Below the pieces are notes generated by a model. That model was not told the DNA's origin, made no database searches, and worked only from the letters and a program-made list of their open reading frames with translations. Below are positions 33,140 to 42,877 of a DNA stretch of 64,000 nt, piece after piece. Location: NCBI GenBank assembly GCA_010356995.1, contig ML996698.1, positions 864,064-928,063 on the forward strand, in the 5' to 3' direction. A program made the translations under genes and the position numbers. Each line of letters starts with the position of its first letter. Position 1 is the stretch's first letter. This DNA comes from Trichodelitschia bisporula (taxonomy: Eukaryota > Ascomycota > Dothideomycetes > Phaeotrichales > Phaeotrichaceae).

Positions 33140-34768
33140 TCATCTGGAAATTGGATGCAAAGAGAGCTGACAGAGATCCTCGTTTCGATGAAACCAGTCT
33201 CTTCTGCACCAAGATACTGGATTCAAGTGCTCCTCATGCTTCAAATTGCAACGATGTTTCGCCCCCACCTCCATAGAGAAAAGATGATCGGGCACTGCCG
33301 GGGAAGCCTCCTGCTTCGAAAACCCCGGATCGTCGAAAATTGGCTCCATGCCTTCCTTCGCTGCTTTCTCCTGAAAGACTCGGAGTGTATCCCACGGAAA
33401 GAATGGATCACTTGCACGCTCCATCTGAAGAGGCAAAGTGCGGAGCCAGCATTCCGGACACAGCCTGAGCCTGAGCGTTGACATTTGTGGGCGGATACTC
33501 CTTAGATGATCGAGAAACCCAGTGAGCCAGTCCTCTCCCTTTCCAGAGATATCAGCAAAAGGGGGCCACCAATCATTCTCCCAATCATCGACAGGCATCC
33601 AGTATGGTCTATCGTTGTGAAGGACAAGAGTACGCAGAGATGGAGGCAAGAGTGTGGCGTAAGAGTGATGGTCACGAACCGGAAGGGCGAGCGTTTCCAG
33701 TTTTGAAAAAGCCGAAAGGTCGATTCTCGGTAGCCAGTTCCATTGGCTTCCCGGGCCCTCCGTATCAACATCTGGTCCAAGTACCCAAAGCCTAGAGCTG
33801 GCAGTCAGGAGAGTCTTCAGGGACCCTCGGTGCAAGTTCAGGGCAGCCTGCATATACTTAGAGTCGTCCTCCGCCCATGGTACCTCCATGCAACGAGGAT
33901 GCAGAGAAAAGGCAAGATGTTCAAGTACCTTGGGCCACGATAAAAGTTTGTGAAATTGGGAAGGAGTCCCGCTAAAATCAGGTAGACGGAGTGTCGTCAC
34001 AAACCTGGCACCCCCGCCGATCGGCAGTATCCAAGACCAGTTCGTCATGGAGTCTAGGGTGAAGCTTCTGAGATTTGGCATTTCGAGGACGACGAAATAT
34101 GACGGAGGAGGTACTATCCATTGGTCCGATACGGACCCTGTGCCATAGTAGAGGTAGAGATGTTCGAGGTGCGGCAGCATATGCTGACATGCATGACGAA
34201 GGAGTGTATAAACTTCATGGTATTCAAGACGGTCGGGTATATTCATCAACCAGTTTGCGTCCCTCAGTGAAAGGCTGCGCACGTTTGGAAGCCAGGAGAG
34301 CAGATCCCTAACAGTGTCAAACTCCAGCTGATATTCAGGCATGTACCATTCCGGGCACCACACCTCTACAGCCTTGCAGTACTGTCGGAGACCAGGGCGT
34401 TTGGTCAATGTCCGATGGAGATGCTGCGTACTTGAAAAGCGTTCACTGCCGAAGATCCATAGCCGTTTATACAGCAGAGGCAGAGCAATGCGGTAGAACG
34501 TTCGGCAGACCGCGGCGATAGCGGCATAGTTGTTATGGGCCTTGACTGTGCGAATCACGGTTTCGAATAAAGGGAAACTGCATGCCGCTTGGCTGAAGAT
34601 GAGAATGAGGAGTTCGTCTGGCAGCTTCAAGATAGCTGGGATGGGAATATCTATGGCTAGAAAGAGGTGGGGCGTCTGCTGTGGGGATTGTGTTGCTCTG
34701 CTGACCCAGACCACCTTTATGTTCGAGAGAGGCTGAGAGAGGGTGTTGTAGCACAGGCTCACTGGCAT
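33140..34768 (-). CDS. F-box protein gene 3
   Basis: An uninterrupted 542-aa frame with an F-box near the N-terminus: IPIPAILKLPDELLILIFSQ, then, after an insert of about 23 residues, NNYAAIAAVCRTFYRIALPLLYKRL. The rest alternates leucine-rich strands and helices (LLSWLPNVRSLSLRDANW; HLEHLYLYYGTG; FSKLETLALPVRD), the usual leucine-rich substrate-binding half. A late DHLRSIRPQMSTLRLRLCPECW parallels gene 4 (LRTIRMKACTACW), so genes 3 and 4 are closest relatives. The first ATG of the frame is 34768; a later start before the F-box is possible. It appears intact. Confidence 0.82.
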   Translation of the reverse strand: MPVSLCYNTLSQPLSNIKVVWVSRATQSPQQTPHLFLAIDIPIPAILKLPDELLILIFSQAACSFPLFETVIRTVKAHNNYAAIAAVCRTFYRIALPLLYKRLWIFGSERFSSTQHLHRTLTKRPGLRQYCKAVEVWCPEWYMPEYQLEFDTVRDLLSWLPNVRSLSLRDANWLMNIPDRLEYHEVYTLLRHACQHMLPHLEHLYLYYGTGSVSDQWIVPPPSYFVVLEMPNLRSFTLDSMTNWSWILPIGGGARFVTTLRLPDFSGTPSQFHKLLSWPKVLEHLAFSLHPRCMEVPWAEDDSKYMQAALNLHRGSLKTLLTASSRLWVLGPDVDTEGPGSQWNWLPRIDLSAFSKLETLALPVRDHHSYATLLPPSLRTLVLHNDRPYWMPVDDWENDWWPPFADISGKGEDWLTGFLDHLRSIRPQMSTLRLRLCPECWLRTLPLQMERASDPFFPWDTLRVFQEKAAKEGMEPIFDDPGFSKQEASPAVPDHLFSMEVGAKHRCNLKHEEHLNPVSWCRRDWFHRNEDLCQLSLHPISR

Positions 34769-35857
34769 GTGTGTACAATATGGTGATTGTGAAAGAGTCG
34801 ATAAAAGACAAGGAGAGTCAGAGAGTCAGAGACTCTCGAGGTATAAATACACGATGCCAAGTATCATCCTTTGCTCCTTCCTTTCTATCATACTCGCATT
34901 ACATCACGTCCCAGCTTACATAAGAATGCTCCTTCCATAACTAAGTTCGTACATCAGAGGGGTGGCGTGGGTGGCTTGGTTGGAGCATGTGCTAGCCACT
35001 GATCTCAGGCATCACCACATAGTCGAACGTCAGACGATGAAAATCGCAGGATCTATACTGCCCTCGGAGTGGTAACACATCTCCATGAGCTGGAGGCGGC
35101 TTACCGACTAACCTGAGCTACCGTAGGCACACCCACGCTGATAGCCCCGCGATGCAGTTCAATTGGCGACTCAAGAGGCCGTCAAGGGGTAGGCGAACGG
35201 CTGCAAATGCGCTGAACGTTGCGACGAGTTTTGTACGGCTGGCTAAAAGGCTCTTGAGGTGTTGTTCGCCTGGTATCACGGTTGGTCCAGTATGCCTGAC
35301 GTTTCCCGGGATCCAGCTTGCACAACGTCATCTCCAAGCCACGGTCGATCCTGCCGAAAACCTAATGAGACACGCTCAGCAAATGAGCGAATGGCGCTCC
35401 TGAATACACACCTGCTAAGAAAATTCCCAGCTCCGGTCTAGATATGGGTAGATATCAAGGCGAAGGCATCACTGCGAAAGCGCGCGGGGATGTCGCCGAG
35501 GAGCTTGTCAGGAAGCTTCGAAGTGGGCGCAGTTCGGAGGACTAAAATTGTACAGGCACCGACGACTTGATGGGTGGGTGAGGTATTTGTACCGGAAAGA
35601 TGCAGTACGCAGTCGCGCTGATTGCCGTTGATTGAAGCCTGGGTGAAGGAAGAGGTCATCAAAGCATTAACGTGAGGGCAAGGGACACATGCAGCTTCCA
35701 CGTCCACCCCAGTTCAGAAGAGAAGAACAGGGGTTTGGCGATCTAAAAGTGTATGGAGCATCAAAAACCCCGAGACGCCGTTGCATATAGTCTACTTCAT
35801 CTACTCCACGGACGGAGCGCGGGCCCAGGCTTTCAGCGAAGCTCCGGGTCGCATTTC
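34769..35857. other. Intergenic, no gene seen
   Basis: No supported gene. It must carry the promoter of F-box gene 3. A weak tRNA-like A-box occurs on the minus strand near 35110 (see rejected items). Confidence 0.45.
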
Positions 35858-37586
35858 TCATACCCATTCATGGCCTTCTAAATGCGAACCCTCACAACCC
35901 TCTGCGATGTCTGTCTCTCCTATGTCCTTCGCCGATATTTCATTCCTCGTGAACGGCGGAGGGTCGAAGACCACGTCTATGCCGTATGTCGCGGCCTTGC
36001 CCTTGAGGTAGTGGAACGTCTCCCACGGGAGTGTGTAAGGCCATCCCGGCACATACGTAGCCTTGATCCACCAGCGCCAGCAGGCTGTACAGGCCTTCAT
36101 TCGTATGGTACGCAAAGAGGCGGAGTGACCGTCTCCAAGGGTGTCAACGAGCATATCAAGCCAAGGGGCCTTGAGCTGAGGCCTTTCCGCCAAATCTGCA
36201 AACCTTTTGTGGCGCCAGGTCCGCTTGTCGCCTTTCAGGCTGTAATCGATGACGAGAGTGTGTTGCACTGGACCCACAAGTTTCTCGAATTCTGGCGGTG
36301 TGTGATGCGAAGGGATAGTCAGCGTCTCCAACCTCGGGAATTCCGACACGTTTATGTTGAAAAAATATTGACCTTCGTCATAACCCTCCTCAGGTTGGCG
36401 TCCTTTGATGATCTTGAGATTCCTCAGTGACTTTCGTTGATGTTCGAGGCCCTTCTGCAATTCAAATTGAAGGGTGTCGTACCACAGATACTCCTCCTCC
36501 ACAATGGGAGTGATTGAAAGCGTTAGGTCTTCGAGAGCCTCTGGCCACGATAAAACAGGGGGCAAGTCCTGGGGTTGACCAAAAAATGCGCGTAGCTCGA
36601 GCGTTGTCAAGGCCTTGCATGCTATCTTGTTCGGTAAAAAGCCCGCTGGTTCCTTGTCCTGCATCTCTGGTACACAGTCCACTCTTAGGCGTCTGACTTG
36701 CGGAATTTCAACAACACCAACTTCTTCTTTCCAGTTCCACGCGCGATAATCGTCTTGCTTTTCATAACCGTGTTCTTCAAAAGTCGTGTATGGCAGGGGT
36801 GGCGCGCCCGTCAGTGTAAGATGGAGCTCTTCGAGGCGCCGCATATGTTGAGTTGCATGCTGAATCAGGCGATATATCTCACCCGGCTCCAGTGCTCCGT
36901 CTGGTTCATTGAGACACAGCGAGCGGACGTTTGGGTGCCAAGAAAGGAAATCTACAATCATCGTCATCCGCCGGTCGTAATCGTCGAGCGCGACGCTCGG
37001 GATGTTAATTTTGAGACGCCGGGTGTGTTTTAGAAGATGTCGATTCATCCCCAAAGTGTTGTAGAGGTTCAAAGATTTCTCGAATATGTCCCCTGGGTAG
37101 TAAAATCTAAAATCAAAGACTGCGAGGTTTCGGTACAGCAGAGGCGTCGCGACCTGAACGAACCTTCGGCAAACAGCTGCAATGGAAGCGTAGTTATTCC
37201 TGAAGTCGCTACAGGTCCCGACAGAGATAATGTGAAGCGCCTTCACCCACGGCAGCCCAACCAACTCCAGCATGCGCGCCGTTGCGGGCAGCTTATGCTC
37301 GGCATTGTGAGCAGCACGTGCATCAGGTGATCTATTCCTGATAAGGCACCCGCACATGTGTTCACCTCCGGCAAGAGTGAAGATCTGGTCGAGGAGCTCG
37401 TTTGGAAGCCTAAGGATGGGCGCGAGATGGGTCGTTATGGTAGAGGGAGCAGGATCCTCGTAATCGGGGTTGCTCTTGCGGCGGCGACGGTTCTTACCGC
37501 CCTAGATTGCCCTCATCAGCAAATGCGCGTACAAACTCAAGGGACACGCTCAAAGACAAACATACCTTGCCGTTATTCTTAGGCAT
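35858..37586 (-). CDS. F-box protein gene 4, two exons
   Basis: Exons on the minus strand are 37586-37566 and 37501-35858. The large exon has no good ATG before the F-box. A 21-nt first exon (MPKNNGK) joined by a 64-nt GTATGT...CTAG intron gives an in-phase start and restores the F-box: APILRLPNELLDQIFTLAGG, then NNYASIAAVCRRFVQVATPLLYRNL after an insert of about 50 residues. A basic stretch (NRRRRK) follows the splice and may be a nuclear signal. The C-terminal half has leucine-rich segments like gene 3 (LSWPEALEDLTLSITP; FPRLETLTIPSH). The full protein is about 554 aa and looks intact. Confidence 0.82.
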
Positions 37587-37996
37587 AGTGGATCGTTGCA
37601 GAAGTTTCGAATCAGTGGATGATCCGGTTCTGCGGTCCAGAATCCCAGGACCGGGTGTCGGTGTTTGCTGGAGGACGGTTTGACTCGTAGCTTTGCAATG
37701 TTCCACTGTCTTCTTTTCGGCGTACGACCTCACAGTTGGTTGTAGAGGTTGTCTTATCCTGCTTGAAGGATATTCGTACCTGAGGGAGTGGCGAAGTCAT
37801 AGGGAGCAGGAGGGGTGACGGTCGTGACGTTGTCACGGTGTTTCCAGGGCCCCGCCCCGCGCCTCCCCGGCACACGCCTGGTCACGTGAGGCGTGCCATC
37901 GATCTCAGCCTCAGATCTTAGGCTCTCCCAGCGATCTCAGCCTCCAAACTTCAACTCCACCATGGACACCCACCTTCTCGCGCTATCCCCTCGCAA
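37587..37996. promoter_or_regulatory. Divergent promoter between F-box gene 4 and lipoate ligase
   Basis: A 410-bp space between oppositely directed start codons must carry both promoters. It marks the edge between the accessory island and the housekeeping block. No clear TATA box is seen. Confidence 0.5.
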
Positions 37997-39339
37997 ATGC
38001 TCCTACCCCCACGCTGCATTGCCGCCGCCCGCAATGCCGCTCATCTAAACCACACCTTCTACCGCCACATCGCTGCCGTCCGCAATGTCGCCTTCCGCAA
38101 TGCCGCTCAACTAACCCACACCTCCTCCCGGCTTCTCTCATGGCCCGCCCGCGTCGCCGACCCGCACTCCCGCCTCCAAGCCTACATCTCCACCTCCCCG
38201 AACCCAGTCCTAAACCTCTCCATCGAGCACTTCCTCTTCCAGACCTCCCCCCCAGGCAGCCGCATCCTCTTCCTCTACACCAATTCGCCCAGCATCATCC
38301 TCGGCCGCAACCAAAACCCATGGTCGGAAGTCAATCTCTCGCTCCTCTCCGCCGCACCGCGGGGCCCGCAGACCGAGCCTCCGGATTTGGGGGCCGTGGC
38401 GCTGGTCCGGAGGCGGAGTGGTGGTGGGACAGTGTTTCATGATGGGGGGAATGTGAATTGGAGTGTGATTTGTGATTTGGGCGAGTTTACGCGCGATAAG
38501 CATGCGGAGATGGTTGTTCGGGCTTTGCGTGAACTGGGGGTAGAGCGTGCGCGGGTGAATGAGCGGCATGACATTGTGCTCGATCAGGGGGCGACGAGAC
38601 GCCAGTCGGATACTGAAGATACGCATCGGACGCCGTGGACGGATCCGGACGCCCCACCGCCGCTTAAGGTCTCCGGGTCGGCATATAAGCTTGCGCGGAA
38701 TCGGGCGCTGCATCATGGGACAGCGCTGCTGGGAAGTCCGAATTTGCATGTTATCCCGGACTACTTGCACAGTCCGGCGAAGGGGCTGATTACGTCTAAA
38801 GGCGTTGCGAGTGTGAGTAGTCCGGTGGGGAATATTGGGGTCGAGAATGGGGCGTTTGAGGATGCGGTGCGGGACGAGTTTCTACGGATGTATGCCGCTG
38901 ATGTGGAGGCGGAAGTTGTGGGTGAGCAAATGCTCGAGGTACCGGAGGTAAAGAAAGGATATGTGGAGTTGAAGAGTCCCGAGTGGACGTATCTTCAAAC
39001 GCCGCAGTTCACGTTTTCCACGCCGGTGCTTGAACGCATCGCGTCGGGACAGCTGGTAAGTCTCCCCCTGCTGTCTTCCATTGCTACATGCGCTGACAAC
39101 CTCAGCGGGAGGGTGCCTTCACAATGAGCGTGCGCTACGGCGTCATCACCAGCATCTCGCTGGAGGGGCTTCCCGGGACGCTAGAACTCGCCAACTTTGC
39201 CGATCGGCGTCTGCACGAGGTCCAGTCGTGGAAGGACTTCCTCCATGGCTTGGACCTTGAGGTTCCTGTCTCGCATGGGCACGTCTCGCTGCCGTCTTTC
39301 CTCACCTCCGCGTTCCCTCCAACTTCCATGTGCATCTAA
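37997..39339 (+). CDS. aim22: Lipoate-protein ligase A family, mitochondrial
   Basis: This enzyme attaches lipoyl groups to mitochondrial dehydrogenase and glycine-cleavage subunits (AIM22/LplA family). Exons are 37997-39055 and 39106-39339, giving 430 aa. The N-terminus is Arg/Ala/His-rich without acids, as in mitochondrial presequences, and contains an internal duplication (ARNAAHLNHT and FRNAAQLTHT). The catalytic domain has the family motif RRRSGGGTVFHDGGNVNWS, NERHDIV, the active-site lysine in SGSAYKLARNRALHHGT and SVSSPVGNIG. The intron joins ASGQL to REGAFTMSVRYGVI. It is the first gene of the conserved block. Confidence 0.93.
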
Positions 39340-40299
39340 CCAGCACGCCGCACTGCGCACAATCCGATAGGTCTGCGCTGCACATCGCTCACCCGAGGAT
39401 CTCTTCCAAACGCGGCAACCGCACCTTGAGAAATAACCAATTCAGCAACTGCAAAAATCTGGATAGAGCACGATGGTATTGCTCGCTGGTGCGGGGCGCT
39501 GAGATCTCCGCTAAAAGTTTTGACTGTCGTCACGATGATTTTCATGGCTGGTTGACGGCCGCATGCGGTCGAGGAAGGAGCGTATGCCGCCTTCGGTGGG
39601 CAAGAGAGCCTGTCGGTATGACCGGTGCTGACGAACCCGACTTCGGGCTTGGCTATGCCAACGAGGTATAAGCCACGATCTTGATGACGAAAAGGAAGCA
39701 ATCAAAAAGAAGATGACGAACGAAATCACCTCTTTCTCGAGATTTGTTCCTGTGACTATTGTACCCTCCGAATACCGGCGCGCAAGGATTGACTCGTCCT
39801 ATGCAGAGCAGGCATCGAGAGGGCAGGATAGTGGTGGAGGACTCACTTCAGGACAGGGTGGTCACATCACGCCAGCAGCATCGCACCTCAAACCATAATC
39901 AATGCCATATCCCCAACCTCGCCATGCCCCAAATCCTCCTCTCCGTGGAGATTACCACAAAGCAGCCGTCACGCATGCCACCCACACAACGCACTCAAGG
40001 CTAGCAAAAAAAAAAAACCATAGACCATAAGACAATACGCAGATGAAATAACAAAAGCAGCTTCAAGTCGTCCATCGCTGTGATACTTGCAACGCCGCCC
40101 CCATGCTTCGTAGCCGTAGCCGTAGCCTCAAGGTCCCCAAAGTCTATCGACACTTTGCCGTCCGTCCGTTCCGTCGCTGATTGAATGGTCCCAACATTGT
40201 GCCGACTCATCGCTCGCTCACTCGTCCAGTATGTATGCCCCAGTTCCTCCTCCTCGTTCCTTCCCTTCCACCTCTTCACGCCAAGCAAACCATCCTCCA
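39340..40299. other. Convergent intergenic region
   Basis: The lipoate ligase and STS1 genes both end here. No gene is seen; an A-rich run lies at 40007-40018. Confidence 0.5.
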
Positions 40300-41283
40300 C
40301 TACCACGGCCCAACCGTAGCAGCAGCAGCCCCATACGACCCATTAAACAACTGCTCGCGTATGCTCCCCGCATCACCCTGCGTCTGGCCCCCACTAGCCA
40401 TCGTCCCCATCCACCCCAGACTAGCCCTCAACTCCCCCATCGCCTCTCCCATCTTCCCTCCACTCTCGGCATGATGTCTCGCCAGCTTCCCATCCCACCC
40501 TCCGACCTGTAACTGAATGCCTCCGCCCCGCTTACTCGCCTCGCGCACCACTAGCGCCCACGCCCGCGCCACCTCATCGTACGCTTCCGCTTTGTGCCTA
40601 TTATTCGCATATGAATCCCAGGCGGGGAGACGATGAATCAACTCCGTCACGCCGTCGAGGAACGAGAGCGATACGGACGGCTGCGTTTCGTGGGGGGGCA
40701 AAAAGTGCGGCGTGTAATCCCTTAACGCGTCAAGCAGGGAGAGCAATTGCGGCCTAACGCGGTTAAACGCATAATCGCTGCTCACCCTATTCCCAAACGG
40801 AAAAGCCGCCCGTAGCGCAGACTCGTAGTTATTCAGCACGGCGAGCGCGGCGTGCACGCTTGGCCTTGGAGCGGAGGATTGTACTTCGGCGGCGACCGTC
40901 GGGTGGCGGTCGCACATGCTGCGCAGCAGGGAGCGCATGTCGTCTTCGGAAAGCGTTTCGAGCAGCCGGGATAGGGGCAGCGGGCGGCCTGAGAGGTTTT
41001 TGCGTGCGCGTTTTGTGTGCCGCGGGGGGAGGGCGCGGGCGGGGAAGCTGGGACTGGCGGAGGGGGAGGCGGACATGCGGATGTCGTCGTCGGGGGGGGT
41101 GGAGTCGGATACTTTGCGCTTGCGGGAGGACATGGCGTTGGTGTTCGAGGGGGCGGTCAGAGCTGGGACGGTTAGCGCGATGCTTTGGGGGTGGGCCGGG
41201 GGATACCGACTGCGGGAAGGGGAATGGCGGTTTGGGAGGAGATGGGGGGCGAAGAGGGGTTGTTGGCTTGGGAGGACGTTCAT
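40300..41283 (-). CDS. sts1: Cut8/STS1 tethering factor for nuclear proteasome
   Basis: Cut8/STS1 anchors 26S proteasomes at the nucleus and is needed for chromosome segregation and DNA repair. The single exon encodes 327 aa. The first 75 residues are basic and disordered with an SSRKRK nuclear signal. The conserved domain follows: SGRPLPLSRLLETLSEDDMR, SMCDRHP, APRPSVHAALAVLNNYESAL, AFPFG, SDYAFNRVRPQLLSLLDALRDYTPHFLPP, FLDGVTELIHRLPAWDS, AYDEVARAWALVVREASKRG and QVGGWDGKLARHH. The MNVLPS start is the one used by relatives. An upstream frame in another phase (to 41743) is Pro/Ser-rich leader, not protein. Confidence 0.95.
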   Translation of the reverse strand: MNVLPSQQPLFAPHLLPNRHSPSRSRYPPAHPQSIALTVPALTAPSNTNAMSSRKRKVSDSTPPDDDIRMSASPSASPSFPARALPPRHTKRARKNLSGRPLPLSRLLETLSEDDMRSLLRSMCDRHPTVAAEVQSSAPRPSVHAALAVLNNYESALRAAFPFGNRVSSDYAFNRVRPQLLSLLDALRDYTPHFLPPHETQPSVSLSFLDGVTELIHRLPAWDSYANNRHKAEAYDEVARAWALVVREASKRGGGIQLQVGGWDGKLARHHAESGGKMGEAMGELRASLGWMGTMASGGQTQGDAGSIREQLFNGSYGAAAATVGPW

Positions 41284-42877
41284 GGTTGGTGATCGGGCTG
41301 AGTTTGGCAGCCTGGAAGATGCTTCGGTGTTCGCGATGAGGAGTGAAGGGGTGGAAGATTGTTGTGGGGGTTGTGGTGGGTGTTCTTGCGTTGAGGATGG
41401 AGGTGGTGGGTGAGGTTGTGGTGCGCTGTGTTGTCCTCGTCACTGAGAAAGAGAAGAAGAATGGGCTTGGCGGGCGACGGGGTAGGCAGCGGCCAATTGG
41501 AGGGGGGGAGAAAACGCCACTAGCGACAAGCGACGACGGGTGAAGCGACGAGTGGACGACGGAAGACGACGGACGACGGGAGCAGAGGAGTAACAAAGAA
41601 GAAGAAGACGCAGAGGAGCGAGGAAGGAGAAAAGAGAGAAGAGGTCTTGCAGCACTTTGTGTCAATAACACTGTTGAGACAGGATCATAACACTCTGATA
41701 GAACATTTGCAGCGCTTGGCAGTCTGATGGCTACCCCCTTCACCCATCACCCCTTGTATCAGAGACCACTCTCTGCCACTCTCTGCTCCTCTTCACCAAC
41801 TGCACATCAACCGCCATATGCACCCGAATCACTCATCCCCATACCTACACCGCCGTACCCGCATATCCAGTATATCACAGCCTGCGACTCGCACTCCACC
41901 CATCCCCTCCCGCATTCCGCCACTGCAAGCATCAAACGTCACACTCCACACTCACCCACCCGACCAACGGTCAACCGACCAGCAAGCAGCCACATCATCC
42001 GCCCACCTCGTGATATTCACCCATCCTCCCATTCCCAACCACATCCGGCACATACACACACAAGCCATTCACCCCCATCCTCCCCCCAGGCCCTGATACC
42101 CTCCCGCTCTTACCGCCCGTGCCGCACCCCCCACCCCCCTCCCAAGCCCCAGAAGATCTCAAACCGCCCCGGCCCGAGCACAGCCGGGCATTGCAACCGT
42201 TCGCGAACCGAAATGCCCTCATCACGGAATCCCAGCGTATATAGCCCGAACCCCCAACGCTTCCCATCCCTCCAGCGCCGCATGCTTCTCATCTCATCTC
42301 CTTTCCGCACGGAGATGCCGACATGACATGACGGCGAAGGCCATGGCGGCGATACAACGCCGAGCCCCGGATCGTCCGCCAGCGCATACGTCCCTTACAT
42401 CCAGCAGCACGCAGGTCCAGCTCACCGCATCAAGTACCTAGTCGAGCATCCCTTCACTATCGTCTGCTACTCGATATGAATGTCTCCATCGTACATGCAC
42501 CATACACAACCACGCCAAGCCCCTTCATACCCACCGCCCTCCTGCAATTTCACCGCTTCATGTGGCCAACCATCAAATAGACGCCAGTGCCAGCGCACGC
42601 CCTACCCATTAATCCATCCCATCCCATTTCCACCTGTACCGTAGAACAATGATCACAAGCGCGGTTCAGTCCGCGCCCAGGCCAAAACGTGATATCCGCA
42701 CCCACAAAGCCAGCCCTCATCACCGACCATACCCAAAGCAGCAAATCAACGAAACAATAGTCCACTTCATCAATATCTACAACTACTGTAGCACCCCCAA
42801 CCCCATCTATGCATTTGACCATCCACCCAACGCCCGAGTCCATAAACGCCTAGCCCACCACGCCTGATCAACAACAA
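41284..42877. other. Intergenic between two minus-strand genes
   Basis: It contains the pyrimidine-rich leader and promoter of STS1 (purine-rich on the plus strand at 41500-41660) and the 3' UTR of MTR4. A Pro/His/Ser-rich plus-strand frame (41727-42326) is a compositional artefact of C-rich DNA. Confidence 0.55.

Noticed and set aside
35045-35125. tRNA-like sequence on the minus strand (TAGCTCAGG A-box-like start)
   Set aside because: There is no B-box (GTTCRANNC), the arms do not pair into a cloverleaf, and no terminator run follows.
40829-41743. Long minus-strand frame overlapping STS1
   Set aside because: It is the Pro/Ser/Arg-rich alternative frame of the STS1 leader and N-terminus; the STS1 frame carries the conserved domain.
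41727-42326. 199-codon Pro/His/Ser-rich frame
   Set aside because: Composition is dictated by C-rich DNA with no domain, and it lies between the STS1 promoter and the MTR4 3' end.
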